Origin: Thalassotalea sp. Sam97
GTDB taxonomy: Bacteria; Pseudomonadota; Gammaproteobacteria; Enterobacterales; Alteromonadaceae
Length of the DNA: 64,000 nt
Assembly (NCBI RefSeq): GCF_041379765.1
Contig: NZ_CP166919.1
Location: 186,001 to 250,000 of the forward strand
Reading direction: 5' to 3'
Both the position numbers and the translations under genes were made by a program. Under the pieces are notes generated by a model. The model ran no database searches and was not told the origin of the DNA. It saw only the letters and a program-made list of their open reading frames with translations. Shown one piece after another: positions 19,066 through 28,992 of the stretch. The first letter of the stretch is position 1. The number at the start of each line of letters is the position of its first letter.

Positions 19066-20775
19066 ATGACCGATGTAACAACCGAGCAAGTTAAATTGCC
19101 CCGTGTTATTGTATCAAAAGCCGTTATTTATCTTGCTCTGTTGCTTATTGCTATGGCTTCGCTGATAGGAGCGTCGCTGTGGTTATACAATCAACAAGCC
19201 AATAAAGCCGAATTTCTTAAGCAGCAGCAAATTCCGTTTATTAAAAACAACGCGCAATTGATGAAAAGTGTGGCGGAGTTAGAAAATAGCCTTGTTGCCC
19301 AGCAGTTAGCTATTCGTCATCAGCAAGTTGAACAGCCATTAGAAGATTTAAAATCCGCTTGGTTAGAAATTGTTGAACTAAGCCGTAACCACGTGCTTAT
19401 GGTGAGAGACAGTGTGCGTGATAACAGCGCTGAAGATATTGCCTCGACGGCGCAAGACTTTGCTAACGGCTATAAGCGATTTGTTATTTTAGTTGATGAT
19501 TTAATTCTTATACGCCAATCTCGCAATAATCAGTATCAAGCGAATCGTACCGAACTTAAACAAATTATCAAAACTGTCGAAGGTTTACGTCGTGATGCGT
19601 TGAATCAATTAGATGATTATTCTTATCAATTTGTTAATCGTCAAGATCGCCAAAAATCACAGTATATGAACGATATTATTGGTTTAACCAGTCGTGCCAA
19701 TTTTTATCAATATTTATACCAAGAACTGTTGAAGGTTGATAATAAACTAACCGCCTTATCAACCGCCGTAACGTCGCGAAAGTTTAATCAAATATCCAAT
19801 GATGTCGCCCATTTGACTCGCAATATTAATAAGCAATTACAAGAAAAGTCGAGCAATGATGCATTGCAAGGCATACAAAAAGATGTACTTGCGTTAACCA
19901 ATCAATTTATGGGCTCTGGTCAACTGTTTACCAAATGGCGTGACGAAAACGTGACAACGGAAAAAGTCGTTGAGCAACTTAGCGTTTACCAAAACTTTCT
20001 TAAAGATACCGCGCAACTCATTGATCGCGATAGCTTCTTTGATTTGCCTGAGTTTTCGTTAAATATTCCATTTCTACAAATCACCTTGAAAGAATCCACC
20101 ATGCTACCAGCAGCGATCGGCTTTATCACCATACTGCTTACGTTTAGTGGCTATATTGCTTGGAAGCTCTATACGGTGGTGACTCGCAGTTATTATGCCG
20201 GCTCACAGCATATGCAAATACGTTATCAAAAACAGCGCCAAGCAGAGCGATTACAGAAAAAGCAACAAGAGAAAAACCTCTTTAACGAACTGAATCGCGA
20301 GCACGAAGCGCCTAAAAATAGCGCGACGAATGCTAAGCCGGGGGCTGTTGGCGTTAACCGTGACGCTGTTGCTGCTGCCGCGGAATCAATACCAGAATCT
20401 GCAGAATCTAGCTGGTCACCCGCTAGCGATAGCTTTTATAAAATGAATAACCTAGTGATGAATTTAGATAAGTTTAATGCTTATCATGGTTCTGCTGAAG
20501 TCGCGGTTGAAATGCTAGACGATTATATTGAGCGAAATCAAAACCACTTTAAAGTGTTAAAAACCGCCCTAGCCAACGGTGATTTAATTGCCGCAGAGCA
20601 GGCTAATAAAGGCTTGTTACACGTTGCTAACGTGCTAAGTTCTCCTCGCGTTATTAAAGTGTGTGAACAAGTACACCGTGGCTTGCAAAACTGTGATATT
20701 AAAGCCGTTGGTAAACTGTTAATCGAGGTCGATGCTGCCCTTCGTGAAGTGGCTGAGTTTGTTGCTGAATCGTAG
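19066..20775 (+). CDS. Two-helix membrane protein with degenerate HPt-like C-terminus
   Basis: Function unknown. The 569-aa protein has a membrane helix at about residues 17-40, a long helical periplasmic region (about 45-340, Gln-rich coiled-coil, sensor-like), a second helix at about 346-368, a basic charged stretch full of Lys/Gln/Arg, an Ala/Ser/Pro linker, and a final helical domain of about 100 residues. The last domain resembles a histidine phosphotransfer (HPt) bundle, but the phospho-accepting His in the AHxLKG position appears to be Asn (EQANKGLLH). The ATG at 19066 follows AAAGGA. It may be a signalling scaffold; no partner kinase or regulator is adjacent. Confidence 0.7.
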   Translation: MTDVTTEQVKLPRVIVSKAVIYLALLLIAMASLIGASLWLYNQQANKAEFLKQQQIPFIKNNAQLMKSVAELENSLVAQQLAIRHQQVEQPLEDLKSAWLEIVELSRNHVLMVRDSVRDNSAEDIASTAQDFANGYKRFVILVDDLILIRQSRNNQYQANRTELKQIIKTVEGLRRDALNQLDDYSYQFVNRQDRQKSQYMNDIIGLTSRANFYQYLYQELLKVDNKLTALSTAVTSRKFNQISNDVAHLTRNINKQLQEKSSNDALQGIQKDVLALTNQFMGSGQLFTKWRDENVTTEKVVEQLSVYQNFLKDTAQLIDRDSFFDLPEFSLNIPFLQITLKESTMLPAAIGFITILLTFSGYIAWKLYTVVTRSYYAGSQHMQIRYQKQRQAERLQKKQQEKNLFNELNREHEAPKNSATNAKPGAVGVNRDAVAAAAESIPESAESSWSPASDSFYKMNNLVMNLDKFNAYHGSAEVAVEMLDDYIERNQNHFKVLKTALANGDLIAAEQANKGLLHVANVLSSPRVIKVCEQVHRGLQNCDIKAVGKLLIEVDAALREVAEFVAES

Positions 20776-20850
20776 CCGGAGAGAGTGGTATCTGAGCAAG
20801 GCTAATGACTGACATTAACAATCAAGATAAGTGAGTTGCTTGGTTGATTG

Positions 20851-20886
20851 AGGCGCAAAGGTGTATGCCATTGCGCCTTTTTTGTT
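20851..20886 (+). terminator. Terminator after the HPt-like gene
   Basis: Stem AGGCGCAA / TTGCGCCT with a loop of about 12 bases, followed by six T. It ends the plus-strand transcript before the convergent queG gene. Confidence 0.85.
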
Positions 20887-20908
20887 AGGGAATGTTAGCG
20901 AACATCAA

Positions 20909-22045
20909 TTAGGCATCTCTCGGTAGGCCTTTTTCTATGGTGCGGATCAATCGTGCGGTAAGCCTTGAATGCTGTTTATCTTTATTCTGTTGCTGTTCAG
21001 CAAGTGCCCAATCTATGTGTTCGGCAACCAATTCACACACATGAGGACGTTGTGCTGTTAACGCATCAACAATTTCTGCTTGATAGGGTGCATTGCCGAG
21101 CGCGACGGCGATGTTGCGCTGCCAGCTTTGATAACCAATGCGGCGAATTGGCGAACCCTGGGTGTTATCTAGAAATTGCTGTTCAGTCCATGCAAACAGC
21201 TGCAACAGCTCAGCATGATCAAAGTTGTTGCGAGGCTTAAAGTCGTCCTCGGTTGTTATTTGGCCGTATTTATTCCAAGGGCAAACTAATTGGCAGTCAT
21301 CGCAACCATAAATTCGGTTACCCATAAGCTTACGATATTGCTCAGGGATACTGCCTTTCATTTCTATGGTTAAGTAAGAAATACAGCGTCTCGCATCCAC
21401 AACATAAGGTTCAATAATGGCTTGTGTTGGGCAAATCTTTAAGCAAGCAACACAGCTGCCACATTGATTGTCACTGGCTTTGTTTGTTGGCAACGGGATG
21501 TCGACTAATAATTCACCTAAAAAGAACCAAGAACCTGCCTGTTCATTAATCAGTAAGCTATGTTTACCAACCCAACCTAGACCGGCTTTTTCAGCCAATG
21601 GCCGCTCCAATATCGGCGCGGAATCGACAAATGGGCGAAAATCGAGCTGTTGGCAATAGTGTTTAATTTTATCACCCAACTGTTTGAGACGGTTACGCAT
21701 CAGCTTATGGTAATCTCGCCCTAAGGCGTAACGCGATATGTAAGCTCGACTGGGTGATCTTAATGTATCGGCAAATTTTGCATCTTCAACAAGGTAATCC
21801 ATGCGGGCGCTAATAACGGTGATCGTGCCAGGATGCAATAGGTCCGGTTTAGTACGCAACTCTTTGTGGCGGGACATGTATTCCATGTCACCATGATAGC
21901 CTTTATCTAGCCATGCTTGCAGCGCAGCTTGGTGATCGCGCAAATCAATATCACTAAAACCGATTTCGGCAAAACCAAGTTCTTTGCCCCAAAGCTTGAT
22001 TTTTTCTGCAAGTTCTTGATAGTTAATAGATAAGGGTTCAGACAT
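20909..22045 (-). CDS. queG: Epoxyqueuosine reductase
   Basis: Cobalamin-dependent iron-sulfur enzyme that reduces epoxyqueuosine to queuosine in tRNA wobble position 34. At 378 aa it has the conserved active-site Asp in VDSAPILE (D141) and two [4Fe-4S] sites: C195, C198, C201, C205 and C248, C251, C255 (plus a shared Cys). A HEAT-like tail follows. It is divergent from nnr with only 18 bp between the two starts, so their promoters must overlap the coding ends or lie within this short gap. Confidence 0.95.
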   Translation of the reverse strand: MSEPLSINYQELAEKIKLWGKELGFAEIGFSDIDLRDHQAALQAWLDKGYHGDMEYMSRHKELRTKPDLLHPGTITVISARMDYLVEDAKFADTLRSPSRAYISRYALGRDYHKLMRNRLKQLGDKIKHYCQQLDFRPFVDSAPILERPLAEKAGLGWVGKHSLLINEQAGSWFFLGELLVDIPLPTNKASDNQCGSCVACLKICPTQAIIEPYVVDARRCISYLTIEMKGSIPEQYRKLMGNRIYGCDDCQLVCPWNKYGQITTEDDFKPRNNFDHAELLQLFAWTEQQFLDNTQGSPIRRIGYQSWQRNIAVALGNAPYQAEIVDALTAQRPHVCELVAEHIDWALAEQQQNKDKQHSRLTARLIRTIEKGLPRDA

Positions 22046-22063
22046 AGCTAAATTGAGAACGCA

Positions 22064-23560
22064 ATGTTACCAGTGAAATTATCCGATAGCTTACCACAAG
22101 TTGCCTATTTGTCAGAAACGGTGGTCGATAACGAAGCCAGATTTGCCGCTAAGTTATCAATTACCATGCAAGAGTTGATGAATTTAGCCGGTTTATCAGC
22201 ATTTAAGTTATTGCAATACCGCTACCCCAAGGCGAAAACCATATTAATTATTGCCGGTAGCGGCAATAATGCTGGCGATGGTTTTGTTTTGGCGCGTTGC
22301 GCATTAGCTCAGGGCTATCATGTATACGTGCATGCTGTACAACCTCTTGACCAATATCAAGGTGACGCGCACATTGCTTGTCAGCAGTTTCTAAAACAAG
22401 GTGGTAGCCTGTGCAAAATTAATGACGTCGACTTTAAACGCGTCGATGTCATTGTTGATGCGCTGCTTGGTACCGGTTTTCGCGGTAAAGTGAAAGACAC
22501 TTATGGTTACTTGATTAACCTGGTTAATCAGTTGGACATTCCAATTTTAAGTCTGGATGTACCCTCTGGCGTTGATGCTAACTGCGGTGTTAAACGCGGT
22601 AGCGCAATTGTTGCCGATGCAACGGTAACCTTTGTTGCGGTAAAACAAGGTTTGCTAACTGGCGAGGCGAGTAATTATTGCGGTGAACTTTATCTCGCTG
22701 ATTTGCATGCCGGTCATGAGCTGAGCCAAGAATTAGCAGGTGATGCACAAGTTATCCAACCTAAAACTCTAGCCAAATTAAAACAGCGAACAAGAGCTTG
22801 TCATAAGGGGGATACCGGCATGCTGTTAGCGTTAGGCTCTGATGCCTTAACGCCGGGGGCTATCGCCTTAAGTTCAATGGCGGCATTGCGAGCTGGCGCC
22901 GGCTATGTGGTCATTGACTGTCACCCACAAAACCAAGCGATTATTGCTGGTCGACAAGCCGAGTTCGTCTTTACCAGTGTTGTTGATGCAACTGAGCGAG
23001 ATCACACTCTGCTTAGCAAAGCAAATGCAATCGTCATTGGCCCTGGTTTAGGTATTGGTGATTTTGCCCAGCTGCGTTGGCATTACACCCTAGATACCGA
23101 TTTACCACTGGTTGTTGATGCTGATGCGTTGACGTTATTAGCTAAACAACCTAGTCGACGTGACAATTGGATTTTAACGCCGCACCCTAAAGAGGCTGCA
23201 CGCTTGTTGTCGGTATCGGTTGATGAGGTTAATGCTGATCGCTTTAGTGCTGCGCGTGCCATTAGTGACATGTACGGTGGTATATGTGTGCTAAAAGGGG
23301 CTGGTACTATAGTTACCGATGGTCAGCAGGTTCACATTTGCCCTATTGGCAACCCAGGTATGGCTGTTGCGGGGATGGGCGACGTATTAACTGGCATCAT
23401 CGGCGCTTTACTATTACAATCATCATCCTTAATAGATGCTGCGTTAAATGCGGTATATATTCATGCTCACGCTGCAGATCTGGCAGCCCGAGACGGTGAA
23501 AAAGGACTATTACCTAGTGATTTATATCCATTTATTCGGCAATTGGTGAATCAACGCTAA
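22064..23560 (+). CDS. nnr: Bifunctional NAD(P)HX epimerase/dehydratase
   Basis: Repairs hydrated NADH and NADPH. Residues about 1-215 form the YjeF-N epimerase (AGSGNNAGDGFVLAR, LLGTGFRG, LDVPSGVDANCG); about 230-495 form the ADP-dependent dehydratase of the ribokinase-like fold (GPGLGIGD, VDADALTLLA, LTPHPKEAARLL, KGAGTIV, GMAVAGMGDVLTG). At 498 aa it is full length. The next gene, tsaE, starts 11 bases downstream. Confidence 0.96.
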   Translation: MLPVKLSDSLPQVAYLSETVVDNEARFAAKLSITMQELMNLAGLSAFKLLQYRYPKAKTILIIAGSGNNAGDGFVLARCALAQGYHVYVHAVQPLDQYQGDAHIACQQFLKQGGSLCKINDVDFKRVDVIVDALLGTGFRGKVKDTYGYLINLVNQLDIPILSLDVPSGVDANCGVKRGSAIVADATVTFVAVKQGLLTGEASNYCGELYLADLHAGHELSQELAGDAQVIQPKTLAKLKQRTRACHKGDTGMLLALGSDALTPGAIALSSMAALRAGAGYVVIDCHPQNQAIIAGRQAEFVFTSVVDATERDHTLLSKANAIVIGPGLGIGDFAQLRWHYTLDTDLPLVVDADALTLLAKQPSRRDNWILTPHPKEAARLLSVSVDEVNADRFSAARAISDMYGGICVLKGAGTIVTDGQQVHICPIGNPGMAVAGMGDVLTGIIGALLLQSSSLIDAALNAVYIHAHAADLAARDGEKGLLPSDLYPFIRQLVNQR

Positions 23561-23571
23561 TCAACACCCAT

Positions 23572-24060
23572 ATGCAACAATTAACATTATCTTTAGAAAA
23601 CGAACAACACACCGTAGAATTTGGTCGTCAATTAGCCAAGGCAGTGCAACAGCTCGATGTCGACGCATTAGTGGTATTTTTACATGGCGACTTAGGGGCG
23701 GGTAAAACCACCTTAACGCGCGGCTTTGTGCAAGGCTTAGGCCATAAAGGCAATGTTAAGAGTCCAACCTATACCTTAGTGGAGCCCTATGAGTTGCCAC
23801 CGTGGCATGTTTATCATTTTGATTTATATCGCTTAGCTGACCCCGAAGAGCTCGAATACATGGGAATTCGTGACTACTTCTTGCAAAAATCTTGTTGTTT
23901 TGTTGAGTGGTCTGAAAAAGGGGCTGGTATTTTACCTGCAGAAGATCTTATTATTAACCTGACATATAATGAAGATAAGCGCCATGTCAGTATTACTGGT
24001 AATTCAGAGCGCGGTGATAATATTATTAAATTTCTTTCCTTGTTGCTCGCCGAGCTGTAA
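23572..24060 (+). CDS. tsaE: tRNA threonylcarbamoyladenosine biosynthesis ATPase TsaE
   Basis: ATPase of the TsaBDE complex that makes t6A37 on ANN-decoding tRNAs. The P-loop HGDLGAGKTTLTRGF is at about residues 38-52, then SPTYTLVEPY and the YHFDLYRLADPEELE segment typical of the family. At 162 aa it is full length. It is located between nnr and the amidase gene, the conserved order. The Sua5/TsaC-type enzyme at 49467 provides an earlier step in the same pathway. Confidence 0.95.
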   Translation: MQQLTLSLENEQHTVEFGRQLAKAVQQLDVDALVVFLHGDLGAGKTTLTRGFVQGLGHKGNVKSPTYTLVEPYELPPWHVYHFDLYRLADPEELEYMGIRDYFLQKSCCFVEWSEKGAGILPAEDLIINLTYNEDKRHVSITGNSERGDNIIKFLSLLLAEL

Positions 24061-24152
24061 TAAGGGTAACAAACAAAAATAAGTAATACGTGGGATTGAT
24101 CAAATGCGCTGATCGTCTTAATGCCCACCGAATTTTGGGGAAGCTAGTACTG

Positions 24153-25463
24153 ATGAAAATGCGTATTGATCCAATACTGCTTTTGTTGTTTTCGTTGCTG
24201 AGTTTCAAGGCACTGTCACAAAATGTGATTGAGGGTGTTCGTGTTTGGCCAGCACCAGAAAACACGCGTGTTGTTTTCGATTTAAGTGACAAGCCTGACT
24301 ATTCTTATTTTTTTCTTAAAAACCCTAATCGCCTTGTTATTGATTTCAAAAATACCGACAACGTTGCCGCACTAACGGGACTTGCAGCTGATGACAAGCG
24401 TATCAAGCGAGTGCGTACCAGTAAGGGTAAAAGTAAACAGTCGGTGCGTATTGTTCTTGATTTATCCACAAGCTTTAAAGAAAACATTTTTGTGTTGGCG
24501 CCTATGGGCCCATACGGCGACCGTTTAGTGGTTGATCTACATGATAAAAATCAGCCGAAAAAAGTGGTTAAGTCGCAGCCGATAAATAATAACCGCGATG
24601 TGATTATCGGTATTGATGCCGGTCATGGCGGTGAAGATCCCGGTTCAATCTCAAAAACTGGGGTATACGAGAAGAAAATCACTTTAGCTATCGCCAAACG
24701 TTTGCAGCGCATTATTAATGCTGAAAAGGGTATGAAAGCGGTGTTGATTCGTACCGGTGATTATTTTGTTAACTTGAATCGCCGTACCGACATTGCTCGT
24801 AAACACGAGGTAGACTTTTTAGTCTCAATTCATGCTGATGCATTTCATAGTTCAAGACCACGTGGGGCCTCAGTCTGGATAGTAAATGATCGAAGAGCGG
24901 AGTCTGAACTGTCTAAATGGCTTAAAAACCGGGAGCAAAACTCTGAGTTACTTGGTGGTGGCGGTGAGCTAATAAAGCGCACCAATGATGATAATCTGGC
25001 GGTGTTCTTGGCTGATTTGACCAAAGATAAGTCGTTAGAGATCAGTGACCATATTGCCCGTAATGTCATTAAGGAACTTAAAAAAGTATCGAAAATGCAT
25101 AAGCTTAAGCCACAAAATGCCAGCTTAGCGGTACTTAAATCTTCAGATATTCCATCGATGTTGGTGGAAACGGGGTTTATTTCTAATCCTTATGACTTTA
25201 AAAATTTAATGTCGGGTAATCACCAAGAGAAGCTAGCAAAAGCAATTTTTAAAGGCATGCAGCAGTACTTTTATCGTTACCCGCCCCAAGGTTCATTGTT
25301 AGCAAATTTACGACCAACGGTGCATAAAATTAGCCGTGGCGAGTCATTATCTTTGGTTGCGCAAAAGTACAACGTGAGTATCAGCCAATTAAAGTTAGCT
25401 AACAACCTCACGTCAGACATGGTCAGAATCGGGCAAACCTTGACCATTCCTAGAGTGAATTAA
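24153..25463 (+). CDS. N-acetylmuramoyl-L-alanine amidase with AMIN and LysM domains
   Basis: Periplasmic amidase that cleaves septal peptidoglycan during daughter-cell separation, AmiB/AmiC class. The ATG at 24153 begins a signal peptide (MRIDPILLLLFSLLSFKALSQ); the ORF is open further upstream but lacks it. Domains in order: AMIN (about 25-120), Amidase_3 (about 145-365; IGIDAGHGGEDPGS, SIHADAF, VETGFISNP zinc and catalytic residues), and one C-terminal LysM (HKISRGESLSLVAQKYNVSI). The total of 436 aa matches E. coli AmiB. It overlaps the mutL start by one base. It is likely activated by an EnvC/NlpD-type protein. Confidence 0.94.
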   Translation: MKMRIDPILLLLFSLLSFKALSQNVIEGVRVWPAPENTRVVFDLSDKPDYSYFFLKNPNRLVIDFKNTDNVAALTGLAADDKRIKRVRTSKGKSKQSVRIVLDLSTSFKENIFVLAPMGPYGDRLVVDLHDKNQPKKVVKSQPINNNRDVIIGIDAGHGGEDPGSISKTGVYEKKITLAIAKRLQRIINAEKGMKAVLIRTGDYFVNLNRRTDIARKHEVDFLVSIHADAFHSSRPRGASVWIVNDRRAESELSKWLKNREQNSELLGGGGELIKRTNDDNLAVFLADLTKDKSLEISDHIARNVIKELKKVSKMHKLKPQNASLAVLKSSDIPSMLVETGFISNPYDFKNLMSGNHQEKLAKAIFKGMQQYFYRYPPQGSLLANLRPTVHKISRGESLSLVAQKYNVSISQLKLANNLTSDMVRIGQTLTIPRVN

Positions 25464-27520
25464 TGAGTATATCAATATTACCGGCACGCCTTGCTAACCA
25501 AATTGCCGCTGGCGAGGTTGTCGAGCGTCCAGCATCTGTTGTTAAAGAACTGGTTGAAAATGCCATTGATGCTGGCGCGACTAAGATCAACATTGATATC
25601 GAAAAGGGTGGCAGTAAGCGTATTCGTATCATTGATAACGGCCACGGTATTAAAAAAGATGAACTCACTTTAGCCTTGTCACGTCATGCCACCAGCAAGA
25701 TAAAAAATTTAGACGATCTTGAGTCGATTAATAGTTTGGGGTTTCGCGGTGAGGCGCTGGCCAGTATCAGTTCCGTTTCAAGGTTAACTCTTACCTCAAA
25801 ACCAGCAGAGCAAGACTCAGCTTGGCAAGCCATTGCCTTGGGCCGCGATATGCAAGTTGAGGTAAAACCAGCTGCACACCCTAATGGTACCTGTATTGAT
25901 GTTGAAGATTTATTCTTTAATACCCCGGCGCGGAGAAAGTTTTTACGCACAGAGAAAACCGAGTTTAGTCATATTGATGAAGTGGTAAAGCGGATTGCCT
26001 TGTCAAACTTATCGTTGAGCTTCACTTTGAACCATAATGGTAAAACAGTACGTCAATATCGCGCTGCAAAAACCGATAAGCAAATTGAAAAGCGCATTGC
26101 TGCAATATGTTCGCAAGGCTTTGTTGATAATGCGCTCGCGTTAAGTTTTGAACATCATGGTATGCGCTTATGGGGTTGGATTGCGGCGCCGTCTTTTGCT
26201 CGTAGTCAGAATGATTTGTGCTATAGCTACGTTAATGGCCGTATGATGCGTGACAAGCTAATTAATCATGCTATCCGTCAAGCATATGGGCACTTACTTA
26301 GCCGTGATAGTTACCCCGCCTTTGTGCTGTACTTTGAACTAGATTTTGCCGAGGTTGATGTTAATGTTCACCCAGCAAAACATGAGGTGCGCTTTCACCA
26401 AGCACGTTTGGTTCATGATTTTATTTGTGCGGCTATAGAACAAACACTAGAGCAAACTTTGCAACCAGCGGTAGCCTTTGATAGTGACAGTGGTGAAGTA
26501 TTAACACCTGCTGATGAAAACAGTAGTAGATATACTTACCCAGATGACACTCAAGCGACTGAGGTTGGCGTGCGAGACGATCACCATGGCGAATACCAGC
26601 CCCAACATCAGCGTTCAGGAAGCTCTGCTTCTACCTTAGATAGCGCGCATCATGCAAACAGCGGTGTTTATGCCGGCGATTATGACCGAGGTTATGTCAA
26701 ACCATTGCGCCAGCATGACAATGACGATTTCGGGCAGCAACACAATAACGTTGATAGCGCAACTTCAGGTGCAAGCTATGGTCGTCAACAAGCCACCCAC
26801 TATGCGCCCAACTATGCTGCGAATAGACCATCGTCGCAAGAGCTGAATAACTATCAGCAATTGCTAAAGACTTGTGACGACGTTGAAATATCAGCACCCG
26901 AGAATGATAACAGCGCTCGTGCTACTTCCACGAATTCAGCCGACATTGCTGTTGCACAAAGTCAGGCAAACATCCAAGTATATAAGCAAGTTAGCGATTA
27001 TGTATTTGTTGCCGATGTAGAGCAGCGCTTTTGTCTGGTAAATTTACAGCCTCTGCAAATTCTACATTTTCAGCGACAGCTACAAAGCCAATATCCACAA
27101 GGCTTGGTATCACAACCATTATTACTACCTGTATCGGTTGCGATGACAACTGATCTTTGTCAGTTTGTGAAGCAACATCAACAAGCCATGCTACACATTG
27201 GCGTTCACCTTGACGTAAATCGCGATAAAGTGATTATTCGCCAGTACCCAGCTCAGCTCAGACAACAAGATGTGGCTGAGAGTTTTTGCTTGTTAGCAGA
27301 CTTATTACATGGTCTAGAGCAAGCAAATGGCTCGCTCGTTGATAGTGATTGGTATGGTGTGGTGGCGCAAGTTAAAGCGGCTCAAGCTTTCACTGCGCAA
27401 ATGGCACAACAACTATTGCTAGCGGCGCAACAATGGCAAAACTTTGATCTTTCTGCACACTTACTCTTGAATTCTCAGCAGCTTGACCTTACATCCCAGA
27501 TAGAGCAGCTACTAGATTAG
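25463..27520 (+). CDS. mutL: DNA mismatch repair protein MutL
   Basis: Links MutS mismatch recognition to MutH and UvrD. The GHKL ATPase half shows ENAIDAGATKI, DNGHGI, GFRGEALASIS at about residues 38-105. A long linker at about 345-510 is rich in His, Asn, Gln and Ser, and the C-terminal dimerisation domain follows (about 510-685). No DQHAxxExxxxE endonuclease motif is seen, consistent with the MutH-dependent type. At 685 aa it is somewhat longer than E. coli MutL because of the linker. Confidence 0.96.
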   Translation: MSISILPARLANQIAAGEVVERPASVVKELVENAIDAGATKINIDIEKGGSKRIRIIDNGHGIKKDELTLALSRHATSKIKNLDDLESINSLGFRGEALASISSVSRLTLTSKPAEQDSAWQAIALGRDMQVEVKPAAHPNGTCIDVEDLFFNTPARRKFLRTEKTEFSHIDEVVKRIALSNLSLSFTLNHNGKTVRQYRAAKTDKQIEKRIAAICSQGFVDNALALSFEHHGMRLWGWIAAPSFARSQNDLCYSYVNGRMMRDKLINHAIRQAYGHLLSRDSYPAFVLYFELDFAEVDVNVHPAKHEVRFHQARLVHDFICAAIEQTLEQTLQPAVAFDSDSGEVLTPADENSSRYTYPDDTQATEVGVRDDHHGEYQPQHQRSGSSASTLDSAHHANSGVYAGDYDRGYVKPLRQHDNDDFGQQHNNVDSATSGASYGRQQATHYAPNYAANRPSSQELNNYQQLLKTCDDVEISAPENDNSARATSTNSADIAVAQSQANIQVYKQVSDYVFVADVEQRFCLVNLQPLQILHFQRQLQSQYPQGLVSQPLLLPVSVAMTTDLCQFVKQHQQAMLHIGVHLDVNRDKVIIRQYPAQLRQQDVAESFCLLADLLHGLEQANGSLVDSDWYGVVAQVKAAQAFTAQMAQQLLLAAQQWQNFDLSAHLLLNSQQLDLTSQIEQLLD

Positions 27521-27577
27521 GTTTATCTATTGTTCTACCTTAATTAGGTGGGCAATAACTTTCGATAAGATATCAGC

Positions 27578-28525
27578 GTGACCGACATAACTTGTAAACC
27601 GCCAATCATTTGCATTATGGGGCCTACCGCCTCAGGAAAAACCGATCTCGCTTTTCAGTTAAGTGATCATTTGCCATGCGATATTATCAGTGTCGATTCC
27701 GCATTAATATATAAACATATGGATATTGGTAGCGCCAAACCTACAGCTACTGAGTTGGCGCGTTATCCTCATAAATTAGTGGATATTATCGAACCAACTG
27801 ACAGCTATTCGGTAGCGGATTTTTGCCGAGATGCCAAGGCGCTGATTGCTGAAAGCCAAGCTAAAGGGCGTATCCCAGTGTTGGTCGGTGGCACCATGAT
27901 GTATTTTAAAGGTTTGATCGAGGGAATTTCACCATTACCCAAGGCCGATCCGGACGTCCGTGCAGAGATAGAGAAACTGGCCGCCGATTACGGTTGGCAG
28001 CACATTCATACATTGCTCGAAGCCGTCGACCCTGTTTCAGCCGAGCGTATTCACCCTAACGATCCGCAGCGGTTAACCCGGGCGCTAGAGGTTTACCGCA
28101 TCAGTGGTAAGTCGCTAACAGAGCTTACGGCAGTTAAGGGAGATACTTTGCAGGGTGATATCTATCAGTTTGCTATTACCACTAAAGAGCGCAGTGAATT
28201 GCACAAGCGTATTGAGCTACGTTACCAAATCATGCTTGATCAAGGTTTTGATCAAGAGGTAAAAGCGCTGATAGCGCGAGGCGATTTGCACGAAGATTTG
28301 CCATCAATTCGTTGTGTAGGTTATCGCCAAATGTGGCAGTATTTGCACGGTGAATGTGACTACGACGAAATGGTATTTCGTGGTGTTTGTGCAACCCGTC
28401 AACTTGCCAAAAGGCAGCTGACATGGCTGCGCAGCTGGCCAAACCTTAATTGGTTAACAACGGGTGACGATACCAACTTAGAAAAAGTGTTATCGATTAT
28501 TGGTGCAACTAAGCTAAACCAATAG
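27578..28525 (+). CDS. miaA: tRNA dimethylallyltransferase
   Basis: Adds the dimethylallyl group to A37 of UNN-decoding tRNAs. At 315 aa it has the P-loop GPTASGKTDLA at about residues 14-24, DSALIYKHMDIGSAKP, VGGTMMYFKGL, and RCVGYRQMW, all typical. It begins with GTG; no upstream ATG is in frame in a family-like position, and the ribosome site is weak. It is part of the mutL-miaA-hfq-hflX run. Confidence 0.95.
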   Translation: MTDITCKPPIICIMGPTASGKTDLAFQLSDHLPCDIISVDSALIYKHMDIGSAKPTATELARYPHKLVDIIEPTDSYSVADFCRDAKALIAESQAKGRIPVLVGGTMMYFKGLIEGISPLPKADPDVRAEIEKLAADYGWQHIHTLLEAVDPVSAERIHPNDPQRLTRALEVYRISGKSLTELTAVKGDTLQGDIYQFAITTKERSELHKRIELRYQIMLDQGFDQEVKALIARGDLHEDLPSIRCVGYRQMWQYLHGECDYDEMVFRGVCATRQLAKRQLTWLRSWPNLNWLTTGDDTNLEKVLSIIGATKLNQ

Positions 28526-28570
28526 TCTCGAGTCAGCGTCATTGCTGGCTTGACTAACAATATGGATCAA

Positions 28571-28599
28571 TTAGCAAAGTTAAAATCTTTGTGTATACT
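28571..28599 (+). promoter_or_regulatory. Putative sigma-70 promoter of hfq
   Basis: TTAGCA (28571-28576) and TATACT (28594-28599) are separated by 17 bases, upstream of hfq and after the miaA stop. This would give an untranslated leader of roughly 110 bases. Prediction only, from consensus and spacing. Confidence 0.4.
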
Positions 28600-28720
28600 T
28601 AAAGTGCTCGGTGTATTCAGGACTTACCGATTTTCGCTGGTCAACTTTAAGTTACTGACTTTATTAAAATTTTAAGTGTAAGTTAATCTAATTTACAATA
28701 ACAATAAGGAGCCAAAACCA

Positions 28721-28963
28721 ATGGCTAAAGGGCAATCTTTACAAGACCCGTTTTTAAATGCATTACGACGCGACCGCATTCCCGTAGCGATTTATCTTGT
28801 CAATGGGATTAAGTTGCAAGGGCAGGTTGAATCATTCGACCAGTTCGTTATTTTACTAAAGAACACTGTAAGCCAGATGGTATATAAGCATGCTATCTCA
28901 ACGGTAGTGCCATCTCGCGCTGTCAATACCACCCCTGCTGATGGAAATCAGACCGCGGAATAA
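28721..28963 (+). CDS. hfq: RNA chaperone Hfq
   Basis: Hexameric Sm-like protein that pairs small RNAs with mRNAs. The 80-aa sequence keeps the Sm1 and Sm2 motifs (QDPFLNALRRDRIPVAIYLVNG; QMVYKHAISTVVPSR) with the distal and proximal RNA-binding residues. The C-terminal tail is short (about 12 residues) compared with the 102-aa E. coli protein. A strong AAGGAG site precedes the ATG. Confidence 0.97.
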   Translation: MAKGQSLQDPFLNALRRDRIPVAIYLVNGIKLQGQVESFDQFVILLKNTVSQMVYKHAISTVVPSRAVNTTPADGNQTAE

Positions 28964-28992
28964 TTAAATGAATTACATTTGGAGTTGCTCAT

